Notes: generated by a model from the letters alone, not told the origin. Positions 38,344 through 52,168 are shown, numbered from the stretch's first letter. The stretch: DNA of 64,000 nt from Saccharopolyspora gregorii (GCF_024734405.1 NZ_CP059556.1:4650001-4714000), one strand, 5' to 3'. Program-made: numbers and translations.

Positions 38344-39087
38344 ATGCCGCTGCCCCGGACGCGCGCGGTGGCGGCGCTGACCGCGGCCCTGATCACCGCT
38401 TCCTGCGCGGGAGGTGAGCAGGTGCCCGGCCGCCAGTACCCCTGGCACACCGGCATCGTGGCGACCACGTTCTGGGTCGGTGAAGTGCTCGACCCGGACG
38501 CCTCCGACGGCAGCCAGGTGATCTCCACCTACGACGCGGCGTGGCAGGAGCACTACGGCGGCTGCGACGGGGTGCTGGTCGACGGGCGGTGCGAGACGGA
38601 GCCGCGGACGGCGCACAACGGGTACTTCCCGACCCGGATGGCACCGCGGGAGAACCCGTTCTACCTGGACCTGCCGTTCGACGACCTGAACGATCCGATC
38701 GCCTTCGCGCAGCGCGCCGACGTGGTGCCGTGGAGCCGCGATCCGGGCTACGCCGGGCGCGAGCGGGACCGCGCGTTCAGCTACCTGAAGAACCGCTGGG
38801 TGCAGCTCACCAGGGGCGACGCGGTCTGCTACGGGCAGGTGCAGGACGCGGGGCCCGCCGAGTACCACGACGCCCGCTACGTGTTCGGGCCCGACGACGC
38901 GCGACCGGTGAACACCCGGTTCAACGGGGCGGGACTGGACGTGTCGCCCGCGTTGAACGGCTGCCTCGGGTTCACCCGGCTCAACGGCGCGCAGGACCGG
39001 GTGAACTGGCGCTTCGTGGAGGAGTCCGACGTGCCCGGCGGACCCTGGCGGCGCATCGTCACGACGTCACCGCCGACGCTGTACTGA
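38344..39087 (+). CDS. Secreted lipoprotein, possible double-psi beta-barrel
   Basis: A 247-residue exported protein with a signal peptide ending in a lipobox-like TASC (Cys near residue 21). The mature part has paired cysteines (GGCDGVLVDGRC and VCYGQV ... NGCLGF). A GDAVCYGQVQDAGP ... LDVSPALNG segment resembles double-psi beta-barrel (RlpA/expansin-like) folds; this is a pattern impression only. A weak GGGGTGAG precedes the ATG. It is probably co-transcribed with the polysaccharide deacetylase and may act at the wall. Convergent with the HAD gene. Confidence 0.7.
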   Translation: MPLPRTRAVAALTAALITASCAGGEQVPGRQYPWHTGIVATTFWVGEVLDPDASDGSQVISTYDAAWQEHYGGCDGVLVDGRCETEPRTAHNGYFPTRMAPRENPFYLDLPFDDLNDPIAFAQRADVVPWSRDPGYAGRERDRAFSYLKNRWVQLTRGDAVCYGQVQDAGPAEYHDARYVFGPDDARPVNTRFNGAGLDVSPALNGCLGFTRLNGAQDRVNWRFVEESDVPGGPWRRIVTTSPPTLY

Positions 39088-39109
39088 CCGGCGTGCGACC
39101 CGACCGGGG

Positions 39110-39793
39110 TCAGGCGGCGAGCTCGTCGGTGATCAGGGCGAGGGCGTCCGGGATGGAGTCGACGACCGGCACCCCCGCCGGTTCCAGCGCGGACCGGCTC
39201 ATCACGCCCGTCGTCACCAGCACGCAGCCGGTGCCGACCTTGTCGGCGGCGAGCGCGTCGTCGAGGACGTCGCCGATGAGCACCACGTCCGCCGGCCGCA
39301 ACCGCTGCGCGGTGAGGTGGTGGTCCAGGTGCTCGGCCTTGGCGCCGCCGCCCACCTCGGTGCGCAGCCCGTCGACGCGCTCGAACAGCGGCAGCAGCTC
39401 CAGCTCGGTGATCAGCGGGACCAGTTCGTCGTGGAACCACATCGACAGCAGCGACTGGGTGCGCCCGGCCGCCGACCAGCTGTGCAGTTCGTCCGGCACG
39501 CCCGGGGCGAGCCGCGCCGTGTGCAGCAGTTCCCGGTAGTGCTCGTGGTAGAGCACGTCCAGCTTGTTCCAGTCCGCTTCGGTCAGCGGACGCTCCAGCA
39601 GCCGCTCGTAGCACTGCTGCAGCGGGCGGCTGAACACCGTCCGCCAGTGCTCCAGGTCGATCGGGTCCCTGCCGAACTCGGCGCAGACCGCGTTCACCGC
39701 CGCGACCACGGCGTCGTTGTCGTCGAGCAACGTGCCGTTCCAGTCCCACACGATGTGCCGTGCCGCCGTTCCCGCGCCACCACCGACTCGCAT
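39110..39793 (-). CDS. HAD-family hydrolase (phosphoglycolate phosphatase-like)
   Basis: A 227-residue haloacid-dehalogenase phosphatase. Motif I is DWNGTLLDD near residue 17, with a Trp in place of the usual residue between the two Asp-region positions. The cap domain covers about 30-95. Motif IV is in LIGDVLDDALAA near residue 170. The substrate is unknown; the family includes phosphoglycolate and pyrophosphate phosphatases. It lies upstream of nothing co-directional except after recX, 127 bases away, and could be transcribed with recA-recX. Confidence 0.85.
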   Translation of the reverse strand: MRVGGGAGTAARHIVWDWNGTLLDDNDAVVAAVNAVCAEFGRDPIDLEHWRTVFSRPLQQCYERLLERPLTEADWNKLDVLYHEHYRELLHTARLAPGVPDELHSWSAAGRTQSLLSMWFHDELVPLITELELLPLFERVDGLRTEVGGGAKAEHLDHHLTAQRLRPADVVLIGDVLDDALAADKVGTGCVLVTTGVMSRSALEPAGVPVVDSIPDALALITDELAA

Positions 39794-39919
39794 GTCACCC
39801 CTGTCGATCGACTCCGGACGTCCGAGCGGGCAGCCTAGCGAAGACCGGTGATCTCCGAATCCACCCGCCGGGCGCGTGCTGCGTCAGCTCAGGTGCCGTC
39901 CGGACCTGGCCGCCCCCGC

Positions 39920-40786
39920 TCAGGACAGGTCCGGGTCGTCCGCTCGCCCGAGTTCGTCCTTCGCGACCCGGAAGGCGAGGCCTTCGGAGTAACCCTTGCG
40001 CGCGAGCATGCCGACGAGCCGGCGCAGCAGCTTCTCCTGGTCGTCGACCCGGGCGGAGCGGAGCTTGCGGCGCACCAGTTCCCGCGCCCGCTCCTCCTCG
40101 GCGTCCGGGTCCACCGCGGAGAGCGCCTCGGCGACGAGGTGCTCCTCGACGCCCTTGCGGCGCAGCTCGTAGCCGAGCGCCTTGCGGCCCAGGCCCTGGT
40201 TGCGCTGGCGCTCGTTGACCCAGGCCTCGGCGAACTCGGCGTCGTCGACCAGGCCCGCGTCGACGAACTTCTGCAGCACCGCGTCCGCGACGTCCTCGTC
40301 GATCTCCTTGCGCAGCAAGGCGTTCCGCAGTTCGGACCGGCTGCGGGCGCGCACCGCCAGCAGCCGGTACACGATGTCGCGGGCCGAGGCCTCCGGGGAC
40401 TGCGGCACGCCCGGCGGACGTTCCTCGCGGCGCTGCCCGCCACGCCGACCGCCACGCCGACCGCTCGGTGCGGGTTCGGGTTCGCCGGGTTCGGGTTCGC
40501 CGGTGGTCAGCTCGCTGCGGCGACGGCGTTTGCCGGTGCGCGCGGCGGAACCGTCCGCCGACACGAACTCGGCGGACGCGCCGGTGTCCGGCGAGCGCGC
40601 CGCACCGGAGCCGGATTCCGCGGCATCGTCCGGCGAACGGGGCGCGTGGTCCGTGCTGCGCCACACACCTCGCCCGCCGGAACCGCTGCGCCGTCGAGCC
40701 ACCGAGCCGGCCCGCTGCCCGCGGGAACCGGCCCGGGAGGACTCGTCGCCCCAGGGCGAATGGGCGGAGTCGTCGTCTTCCGGCAC
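39920..40786 (-). CDS. recX: RecA regulator RecX with long basic N-terminal extension
   Basis: RecX modulates RecA filaments. The conserved three-helix repeats occupy about residues 130-288 (RDIVYRLLAVRARSRSELRNAL, LVDDAEFAEAWVNERQ, GRKALGYELRRKGVEEHLV). The first ~125 residues are an unusual disordered extension rich in Arg, Ser, Gly and Pro, with no counterpart in short RecX proteins. GTG 40786 lies 8 bases past the recA stop, so recA and recX are one transcription unit. A shorter internal start would give a standard-length protein, but no internal ribosome site stands out. Confidence 0.9.
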   Translation of the reverse strand: MPEDDDSAHSPWGDESSRAGSRGQRAGSVARRRSGSGGRGVWRSTDHAPRSPDDAAESGSGAARSPDTGASAEFVSADGSAARTGKRRRRSELTTGEPEPGEPEPAPSGRRGGRRGGQRREERPPGVPQSPEASARDIVYRLLAVRARSRSELRNALLRKEIDEDVADAVLQKFVDAGLVDDAEFAEAWVNERQRNQGLGRKALGYELRRKGVEEHLVAEALSAVDPDAEEERARELVRRKLRSARVDDQEKLLRRLVGMLARKGYSEGLAFRVAKDELGRADDPDLS

Positions 40787-40794
40787 GAGCGGGC

Positions 40795-41838
<1,044 letters not shown>

Positions 41839-41988
41839 CGGGGGTCCACCTCGGTCAAGTCGGACTTCGTCGTGTGCGCACGACGCTACGGGTTGGGACC
41901 GACACTCCGGTGGATGCCCTGGCCACCCGGTCGCCCGTTCTCCGGCGACGGGGCCCGGTCGAACACCGAGGTCCGGTCCGCGCATCCG

Positions 41989-42011
41989 ATCATAGGCGAA
42001 CGGATGTTCGA
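41989..42011 (-). promoter_or_regulatory. recA promoter with LexA-type SOS box
   Basis: The 16-mer GCGAACGGATGTTCGA at 41996-42011 has a perfect CGAAC-N4-GTTCG core. Just downstream on the minus strand is a consensus-like -10 TATGAT (41989-41994). The box lies over the -35 to -10 spacer, so LexA would block polymerase directly. Confidence 0.85.
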
Positions 42012-42061
42012 TCACCGGGCCGACACGCCAACCTCGTCACCCTTGCGTGTGAAGAACGGGT

Positions 42062-42256
42062 TCAGCGGCGCGCGGCCGGGACCTCGAAGACGTCGCACAG
42101 CGCCAGCCACACCTGCTTCGGCGAGTACCCGGCCTCCAGGGCCTGGTCCGCGGTGCGGCCGCCGAGCGTCGACAGCACGTGGTCCTCGGCGAGCATCTCG
42201 GCGCGCAGCCTGCCGAACTCCTCGGCCATGCGTTCGCGGAAATCGGTGTGTCGCAT
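42062..42256 (-). CDS. DUF3046 protein
   Basis: A 64-residue acidic protein of the DUF3046 family (start MRHTDFRERMAEEFG, later GGRTADQALEAGYSPKQVW), matching M. tuberculosis Rv2738c next to recA. It is soluble and probably helical. Function unknown. The SOS box at 41996 lies just downstream of its stop, so it is not itself an obvious LexA target. Confidence 0.85.
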   Translation of the reverse strand: MRHTDFRERMAEEFGRLRAEMLAEDHVLSTLGGRTADQALEAGYSPKQVWLALCDVFEVPAARR

Positions 42257-42307
42257 CGCGACCAGCCTACCGAGCGCACCGCCGGGTACCGTCGAGGTGT
42301 GCTGCCG

Positions 42308-42424
42308 ATGCAAGCGGATCCGACCGGCCTCTCCAGCCCGCTGGGCCAGCTGGTGATCGCCGCGATGCTGCTGGTCGCGATCGTCGTCACCCTCCGCTGG
42401 CTCTGGCAGAACCGCCGCCGCTGA
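42308..42424 (+). CDS. 38-residue single-span membrane microprotein
   Basis: A short ORF with a polar N terminus (MQADPTGLSSPLG), one transmembrane helix (QLVIAAMLLVAIVVTLRWLW) and a basic tail (QNRRR), giving a likely N-out, C-in topology. AGGT lies 9 bases before ATG 42308; GTG 42299 is an alternative. It sits between the divergent DUF3046 gene and lhr, 55 bases before lhr, and may be co-transcribed with it. Family not recognised. Confidence 0.6.
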   Translation: MQADPTGLSSPLGQLVIAAMLLVAIVVTLRWLWQNRRR

Positions 42425-42479
42425 GGCCCCCGCGCGGCGACCGGCGCCGGCTGTCGGTCCGCTGGTCCAGCATGGAGGG

Positions 42480-47069
<4,590 letters not shown>

Positions 47070-47205
47070 TCACCCGTCGGATCGTGGCGGGCGGCGGAGC
47101 CGGCGAGGCGACCGCTGCGGTCCCGCCGGCCGAGCCCCGCGCGGGAAGGCGGGCGGGACGGTTCCGCCGCCTGCCCCGCCGCGCGGGACGAGCCCGCGCA
47201 CGCGG

Positions 47206-47988
47206 TCATCGCGTCGCCAGGCGGAGCAGTCCCCAGAGCTGGGCCACGGCGTCCTGGTCCCCCGATGTCGTGATCTCCCGGTCCGGCAGCCGTCCCCACA
47301 GCCACAGGTAGAGCGCTTCCGGGTCGCCGCCGAGCACCGCGTCCGCGGACACGTGCGCGCCGGGACCGGTGCGGTGCACGACGGTGCGGTTCGGTTCGGC
47401 GTGCACCGACCAGTCGGCGCCGGTGGTGGACACGCCCAGCACGCACGGCCGGGTGGCGTGGATGCCGAGCGCGTGCAGCCGGTAGCCGAGCCACAGCCGC
47501 AGCGCCTCGTCGATCCCGTCGAGCGCCACGTCCGCGTCGATGCCGGTGCGCGGCACTCCGGCCGCGCCCTGCACGTCGACCCGGTGCACCGCCGTGGCGT
47601 GCAGCATCCGGCGGATCCAGAACCGCACCGAGTGCTCCTCCGGCCACCAGGTGGGACAGGCGTCGCCGGGTGGCCGGGTACCGAACTCGGCGAGCAGTTC
47701 GGCGAGGCGGGCGGTGAAGCGGCCGGTGACCTCGCGCAGGCTCGCCGGATCGGGCACCACCCAAGCGCTCGCGTCCTGCTCGGAGGCCCCCATCCAGGTC
47801 AGCGCGTCCTCGCACTGGCCGCCGAGGAACCAGATCGTCTCGGCCACGGTCCGGCCGGAGGCGCCGGGCACGCGCGCGTCCGGGTGCACGTCGTGGGTGG
47901 CGGCGGTGAGCAGCTGCCCTTCCACCCCGATGAGCTCCAGCATCCGGCCGGTGTCGATCGAGAGGTCCGCTGGCGGGCGCAGGGTCAT
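47206..47988 (-). CDS. DinB-fold (TIGR03083, mycothiol-dependent isomerase-like) protein with degenerate metal site
   Basis: A 260-residue protein resembling the TIGR03083 / mycothiol-dependent maleylpyruvate isomerase group. The N-terminal four-helix DinB-like bundle covers about 15-165 and a C-terminal domain covers 175-260. Family members bind metal through an early His and a HE-x3-H element. Here the first His region reads TIWFLGGQ and the second reads HATAVHRVD, so two of the three expected ligands appear lost (His to non-His, Glu to Ala). Catalysis is therefore doubtful. ATG 47988 overlaps the stop of the upstream HEPN gene (ATGA). The operon has a LexA-type box at its promoter. Confidence 0.8.
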   Translation of the reverse strand: MTLRPPADLSIDTGRMLELIGVEGQLLTAATHDVHPDARVPGASGRTVAETIWFLGGQCEDALTWMGASEQDASAWVVPDPASLREVTGRFTARLAELLAEFGTRPPGDACPTWWPEEHSVRFWIRRMLHATAVHRVDVQGAAGVPRTGIDADVALDGIDEALRLWLGYRLHALGIHATRPCVLGVSTTGADWSVHAEPNRTVVHRTGPGAHVSADAVLGGDPEALYLWLWGRLPDREITTSGDQDAVAQLWGLLRLATR

Positions 47989-48521
47989 CGGGCGGCTCCG
48001 GACACGCCGCGTTCGACGACGCCGACGAACTCGGTGGCGTGCCGCAGGCAGATCTCGGCTTCGCCGGGGCTGATCCCGGGACTGCCCGCCTCGGCCGCGG
48101 CGCGGCGCAGCGAGCCCGCGGTGAAGTGGGCGGCCCATTCGCGCAGTTCGGGGGCGACCTCGGTGAGCTGGAGCCACACGCTGCCGGAGAGCCGGGCGCG
48201 GTGCCGCCAGGACCGGGCGAGGACGACCGCGGTCGCCGCCCGCAGCGCCGCGAGGTGCGCGAACACGTAGCGCTCGGCGGCCTTGGTGGAGTCCTGCGCG
48301 TCGAGCAGACACCCCTTGGCCTGCGCCAGCAGGGAACGAGCACCCGCGGGCGCGGGCGGGGCGGTCACCGGCAGCCAGTCGTCGCCGTCCTTGCGCCGGT
48401 CGCCGCGACGCGCCGGGTTCGGCTCGCACCGCCGGCGCAGCGGCGCGTCGGCCGGGCGCCGCTGCGCCGGGATGGGCAGCGGTCCGCGCCGGTACCGGGA
48501 GGTGGGCAGGTGCTGGGACAT
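47985..48521 (-). CDS. SAV_6107-type HEPN-domain protein
   Basis: A 178-residue protein with an Arg/Pro-rich N-terminal ~50 residues and a C-terminal all-helical domain (SLLAQAKGCLLDAQDSTKAAERYVFAHLAALRAA...) like the actinobacterial SAV_6107 HEPN family. An RYVFAH stretch fits the Rx4H spacing seen in HEPN nucleases, but it sits in an early helix, so RNase activity is not supported. GGAG lies about 8 bases before ATG 48521. The gene is followed with a 4-base overlap by the DinB-fold gene. About 200 bases upstream lie a strong promoter and a perfect LexA-type palindrome. Function unknown. Confidence 0.8.
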   Translation of the reverse strand: MSQHLPTSRYRRGPLPIPAQRRPADAPLRRRCEPNPARRGDRRKDGDDWLPVTAPPAPAGARSLLAQAKGCLLDAQDSTKAAERYVFAHLAALRAATAVVLARSWRHRARLSGSVWLQLTEVAPELREWAAHFTAGSLRRAAAEAGSPGISPGEAEICLRHATEFVGVVERGVSGAAR

Positions 48522-48708
48522 CGGTGTTCTCCGCTCGGTCACGACGGTGCCGGTCCGGAGCCGGAGCGCGCCGGACCGCGGTGGGACGTGGTGAGCCGGG
48601 GGGAAGCCGGCCGTCCGGTGACGAGGTGCTTCCCCCACCCCGCCACCGGACGTGACGTGCGAACCGAAGTCCCGCGAGTCCGGTACCCGTGGCGCGGATC
48701 CGACGGAC

Positions 48709-48724
48709 TCGAACCTCAGTTCGA
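48709..48724. promoter_or_regulatory. Perfect LexA-type SOS box upstream of the HEPN/DinB-fold operon
   Basis: TCGAACCTCAGTTCGA is an exact TCGAAC-N4-GTTCGA palindrome, better than the boxes of lexA or recA here. It lies 8 bases downstream of the minus-strand -10, at the expected transcription start. Confidence 0.85.
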
Positions 48725-48732
48725 CTGGCTCC

Positions 48733-48761
48733 AGACTAGACCGGCGCGGCGGCGCGCTCAA
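48733..48761 (-). promoter_or_regulatory. Promoter of the HEPN/DinB-fold operon
   Basis: On the minus strand, -35 TTGAGC (48756-48761) and -10 TAGTCT (48733-48738) are spaced by exactly 17 bases. Confidence 0.7.
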
Positions 48762-48908
48762 GGACCGAGCCGTAGATCACCTGTTCGAGTCACGTCCAGC
48801 GCGCCCCGCCCACCAGCACCGACACCGGAACCCCTGCGCACCGAGCCCGGCGCCGCCGAGCAGGACCGCACACCACCGGGCCTTGCCCGACCCTCTAGTG
48901 TTCGGCTC

Positions 48909-49484
48909 GTGACAGCCGCGCCCTCACCGCACATCGACCGCATCGTCGAGCTGACCGCCGACCAGCTCAGGGCACGCCTGGCCGAAGCGCTACAGGTCTA
49001 CGTGGACGCGATGGGCTACCCGCCGTCCACCGCGCAGCAGCGCGCCCCCATGTGGTCGGCGCACATGATGCGGGCGGGCTGGCGCTGCGTGGCCGCGTTC
49101 GACCAGCAGGACGAGCTCGTCGGCATCGGCTACGGCTACCTGGGCGTGCCCGGGCAGTGGTGGCACGAGCAGGTGTTCCGCGGCATGCTCACCGTCACCC
49201 CGCGCGCCGAGGCCGAGCAGTGGATGCGGGACTACTTCGAACTCACCGAGCTGCACGTGCGCCCGGACAGCCAGGGCGGCGGGCTCGGCGAGACGCTGCT
49301 GCGCAGGCTGCTCGACGGGGCGCCCGGCAACGCCGTGCTGCTGTCCACGCCGGAGGGCCCGACCCGGGCGTGGAAGCTGTACCGACGGGTCGGTTTCGGC
49401 GACGTCCTGCGCCACTACCGGTTCACCGGCGACCCGCGCCCGTTCGCGGTCCTGGGCCGCAGCCTTCCCCTGGAGACCGCCTGA
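48909..49484 (+). CDS. GNAT-family acetyltransferase (Rv2170-like)
   Basis: A 191-residue GCN5-related N-acetyltransferase. The acetyl-CoA loop is SQGGGLGETLL near residue 120, and the C-terminal strand segment RAWKLYRRVGFGDVLRHY is typical. GTG 48909 has no ribosome site but lies 7 bases after TAGTGT, suggesting a leaderless transcript. Its place before lppM matches M. tuberculosis Rv2170. Substrate unknown. Confidence 0.85.
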   Translation: MTAAPSPHIDRIVELTADQLRARLAEALQVYVDAMGYPPSTAQQRAPMWSAHMMRAGWRCVAAFDQQDELVGIGYGYLGVPGQWWHEQVFRGMLTVTPRAEAEQWMRDYFELTELHVRPDSQGGGLGETLLRRLLDGAPGNAVLLSTPEGPTRAWKLYRRVGFGDVLRHYRFTGDPRPFAVLGRSLPLETA

Positions 49485-49692
49485 CCGATCCGGGCGGCGG
49501 CGGAGCCGCTGAGCCACCGGCCACCCGAGCGGCAAGACCACCCGCGGGTTCTCCGCGGTTCCCCCACGAGGACGGCGGTGTCGCTGTGCACGGACCACCG
49601 ATCCCGCAGCGGGGTTGCCACCCGAGCGCTCCGCAGCTGAAGGCGGTCCCGCCACCACGGTGCCCCGCGGCACGAGCTTCGGGGGCAGGCGG

Positions 49693-51372
49693 TCAGAGCG
49701 CGGCGAGCTGCTCCCGGAGGGTGTCGAGGCCCATCGACCCCAGCTCCAGCGCTCGCCGGTGGAAGTCCTTCGAGTCGAACTCCGCCCCGTAGCGCGCCCG
49801 CGCGTCGTCCCGCGCCGCCCGCCACAACCGCTCGCCGATCTTGTAGGACGGCGCCTGCCCCGGCCAGCCGAGGTAGCGGTCGATCTCGTCGTGCACCTGC
49901 GCCGGTTCGGCGACGGTGCGGGTGAGCATGAACTCCGCGCCGAGCTGCGGCGTCCACCGCTCCCCTTCGTGGAAGCCGGTCCCGGCGGGGATCTCCAGCT
50001 CCAGGTGCATGCCGATGTCCACGATCACCCGCGCGGCCCGGAACAGCTGGTCGTTGAGCATGCCGAGCAGGTCGCCGTCGTCGCCGAGGTAGCCGAGCTC
50101 GCGCATCAGCCGCTCGGCGTAGAGCGCCCAGCCCTCGGCGTGCCCGGACACCACGCAGGCCAGCCGCTGGAACTTGTTGAGCCGCTCGGCCTGGTGCACG
50201 GCGGTCGCGATCTGCAGGTGGTGGCCGGGAACGCCCTCGTGGTAGACGACGGTGGTCTCCCGCCAGGTGGGGAACTCCTCGCGGTCGGCGGGCACGGACC
50301 ACCACATCCGGCCCGGCCGGGTGAACCCGTCGGTGGGTCCGGTGTAGTAGGCGCCGACGCCGCCACCGGGCGGGGCGATGCGGCATTCCAGCGCCATCAG
50401 CTCGTCGGGGATGTCGAAGTGGGTGCCGCGCAGGTCGTGCAGCGCCTGGTCGGACAGCCGCTGCATCCACCGCTGGAGGCCGTCCTGGCCGTGCACCCGG
50501 TAGCGCGGGTCGGCGTCGAGCTGCGCGGCGGCTTCGGCGAGCGTGGCGCCGGGGCGGATGCGGTCGGCGACCTGCTTCATCTCGGCTTCGATGCCGGCGA
50601 ACTCGGCCCAGCCCCACTCGTAGGCCTCGCGCAGGTCGAGGGCGGCGCCGGTGAAGTAGCGGGACCACAACCGGTACCGCTGCTCACCGACGGCGTCGGC
50701 CTGCGGCGCGCGCGGCGCGAGTTCGGTGCGCAGGAAGCCCGCGAGCTCGGCGTAGGAGCGGGCCGCGCCGGTGGCGGCGGCGTCCAGTTCGGACCGCAGC
50801 GCGTCCGGGACCTCGGCGCGGCCGACGAGGCTCGCGAAGTAGGAGTCGCGGCCGTTCGCGCCCGCCCAGGTCTCGCACTGCTCGGCGACCTTGGTGACCT
50901 GGCGGATCGCGGCGACGCGCCCCTGCGCGGCCGCTTCGGCGAGTCCGGCGCGCAGGTTCGCCACCGCGGCGGGCATCCGCTCCAGGCGTCGCGCGATGGT
51001 GCGCCACTGCTCGGGGGTGTCGGTCGGCATCAGGTCGAAGATCTGGCGGAGGTTCTGCACCGGGCTGGCGATCACGTTCAGCGAGGCCAGGTCCTCGCCC
51101 GCCTCGTGCAGTTCCACGTCGAGCCCGATGCGTTCCAGGAACACGGCCTTCGCGGCCCGCTCGCCCGCGTCGGCCGGTTCGGCGGCGGTCATCTCCGCGA
51201 GCGCCCGGCGCGCCAGCTCGCCGCGAGCGCGGTGGCCGTCGGGCGAGTAGTCGGTCAGCAGTTCATCACCACCCGGAAGGCCGAGGGCCGTCGCCTCGAT
51301 CGGGTCCAGTTCGGCGAGTTCGTCGACGAAGCGGTCGCTGATCTGGTGGACGCCAGTGCGCTCGGATGCCAT
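49693..51372 (-). CDS. DUF885 family protein, putative metallo-carboxypeptidase
   Basis: A 559-residue soluble protein of the DUF885 family. The zinc-protease-like motif YHEGVPGHHLQ lies near residue 380, with a downstream GHAEGWALYAERL supplying a further Glu, as in related gluzincin-type folds. No signal peptide is present. ATG 51372 has no clear ribosome site. It is divergent from lppM and convergent with the GNAT gene. It is absent from the equivalent M. tuberculosis interval, so it looks like an insertion in the conserved block. Peptidase activity is inferred. Confidence 0.85.
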   Translation of the reverse strand: MASERTGVHQISDRFVDELAELDPIEATALGLPGGDELLTDYSPDGHRARGELARRALAEMTAAEPADAGERAAKAVFLERIGLDVELHEAGEDLASLNVIASPVQNLRQIFDLMPTDTPEQWRTIARRLERMPAAVANLRAGLAEAAAQGRVAAIRQVTKVAEQCETWAGANGRDSYFASLVGRAEVPDALRSELDAAATGAARSYAELAGFLRTELAPRAPQADAVGEQRYRLWSRYFTGAALDLREAYEWGWAEFAGIEAEMKQVADRIRPGATLAEAAAQLDADPRYRVHGQDGLQRWMQRLSDQALHDLRGTHFDIPDELMALECRIAPPGGGVGAYYTGPTDGFTRPGRMWWSVPADREEFPTWRETTVVYHEGVPGHHLQIATAVHQAERLNKFQRLACVVSGHAEGWALYAERLMRELGYLGDDGDLLGMLNDQLFRAARVIVDIGMHLELEIPAGTGFHEGERWTPQLGAEFMLTRTVAEPAQVHDEIDRYLGWPGQAPSYKIGERLWRAARDDARARYGAEFDSKDFHRRALELGSMGLDTLREQLAAL

Positions 51373-51502
51373 GGGGCGAAGGTTATCGCGCCGGGGTGCG
51401 CGCCCGGCCACCTTCGGTGTTCGACGGGTGATCGCGGGCGACCGCGGAACGCGGCGATCAGTCCCGGCCGGTGCGAGCATCACCGGCGTGCGAGGCGAAA
51501 CG

Positions 51503-52168
51503 ATGCGCGCCGGCCGCCGAGCCGGTCTGGGTCTGCTGCTGGTGCTGGTCGGCACGCTGCTGAGCGGGTGCCTGCACACCACGGCGTCGGTGGCGCTCAC
51601 CGAGGACGACAAGACCTCCGGAGAGCTGGTGCTGACCACCGACACGCCCGACGGCCAGGTGCCGTTCCGGCTGCACCCGCCGGACGACCTCGCCGACCGG
51701 GTGCAGGTGGCGCCGTTCGAGGAGCAGGGCCGGGTGGGTTCGCGGCTGTCGTTCCAGGACTTGGAGTTCGAGGAGCTGGAGCGGCTCAGCAACGCGCTGA
51801 GCCCCTCGGAGTCCCGCTACCAGCTGCACCTGGAGCGGCGGGGGTCGCTGGTGGAGTTCACCACGATGCTGGACCTGACGCCGCTGGCCGACACCGACTC
51901 CGCGGTGCGCATCGAGCTGACCGCTCCGGGCGAGATCACCTCCACCAACGGCAAGGAGACCTCCGGGGTCGTGACGTGGGCGCCGGAACCGGGCGAGGTC
52001 AACCAGCTCAACGCCACCTTCCAGTACGCGGGCACCGGGATCGGCGTCGGCTGGATCTGGACGATGGTGCTGGCGGCCGTGGTGCTCGGCGCCGTGGTCG
52101 TCATCGGGCTGCTCGCGCAGCGCACGCACGAGCGGGACCGCGCCGAAGCCGGTGATCGCGTCCGGTGA
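51503..52168 (+). CDS. lppM: LppM-like lipoprotein
   Basis: A 221-residue exported protein like M. tuberculosis LppM (Rv2171). The signal peptide ends in lipobox LSGC (Cys near residue 22). A folded extracellular domain (VALTEDDKTSGELVLTTD ... FTTMLDLTPL) is followed by a C-terminal transmembrane helix (WTMVLAAVVLGAVVVIGLLA) and a charged tail, so it could be held by both lipid and helix. LppM has been linked to phosphatidyl-inositol mannoside binding and phagosome control in mycobacteria. ATG 51503 is used; GTG 51488 is in frame. Its stop overlaps a possible early start of the prenyl synthase gene. Confidence 0.88.
   Translation: MRAGRRAGLGLLLVLVGTLLSGCLHTTASVALTEDDKTSGELVLTTDTPDGQVPFRLHPPDDLADRVQVAPFEEQGRVGSRLSFQDLEFEELERLSNALSPSESRYQLHLERRGSLVEFTTMLDLTPLADTDSAVRIELTAPGEITSTNGKETSGVVTWAPEPGEVNQLNATFQYAGTGIGVGWIWTMVLAAVVLGAVVVIGLLAQRTHERDRAEAGDRVR

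Larger units (their letters stand above)
48522..48908. other. Divergent intergenic region with SOS-controlled promoter
   Basis: A 387-base region between the HEPN operon and the GNAT gene. It holds the minus-strand promoter and LexA box described separately, a long (about 200 base) HEPN leader, and a TAGTGT -10-like element at 48896-48901 that would make the GNAT message almost leaderless. No gene is seen. Confidence 0.6.

Noticed and set aside
48690-48730. Possible tRNA T-loop (GGTTCGAGTCC) on the minus strand
   Set aside because: The match is part of the LexA-type palindrome; no acceptor, D or anticodon stems can be drawn around it.
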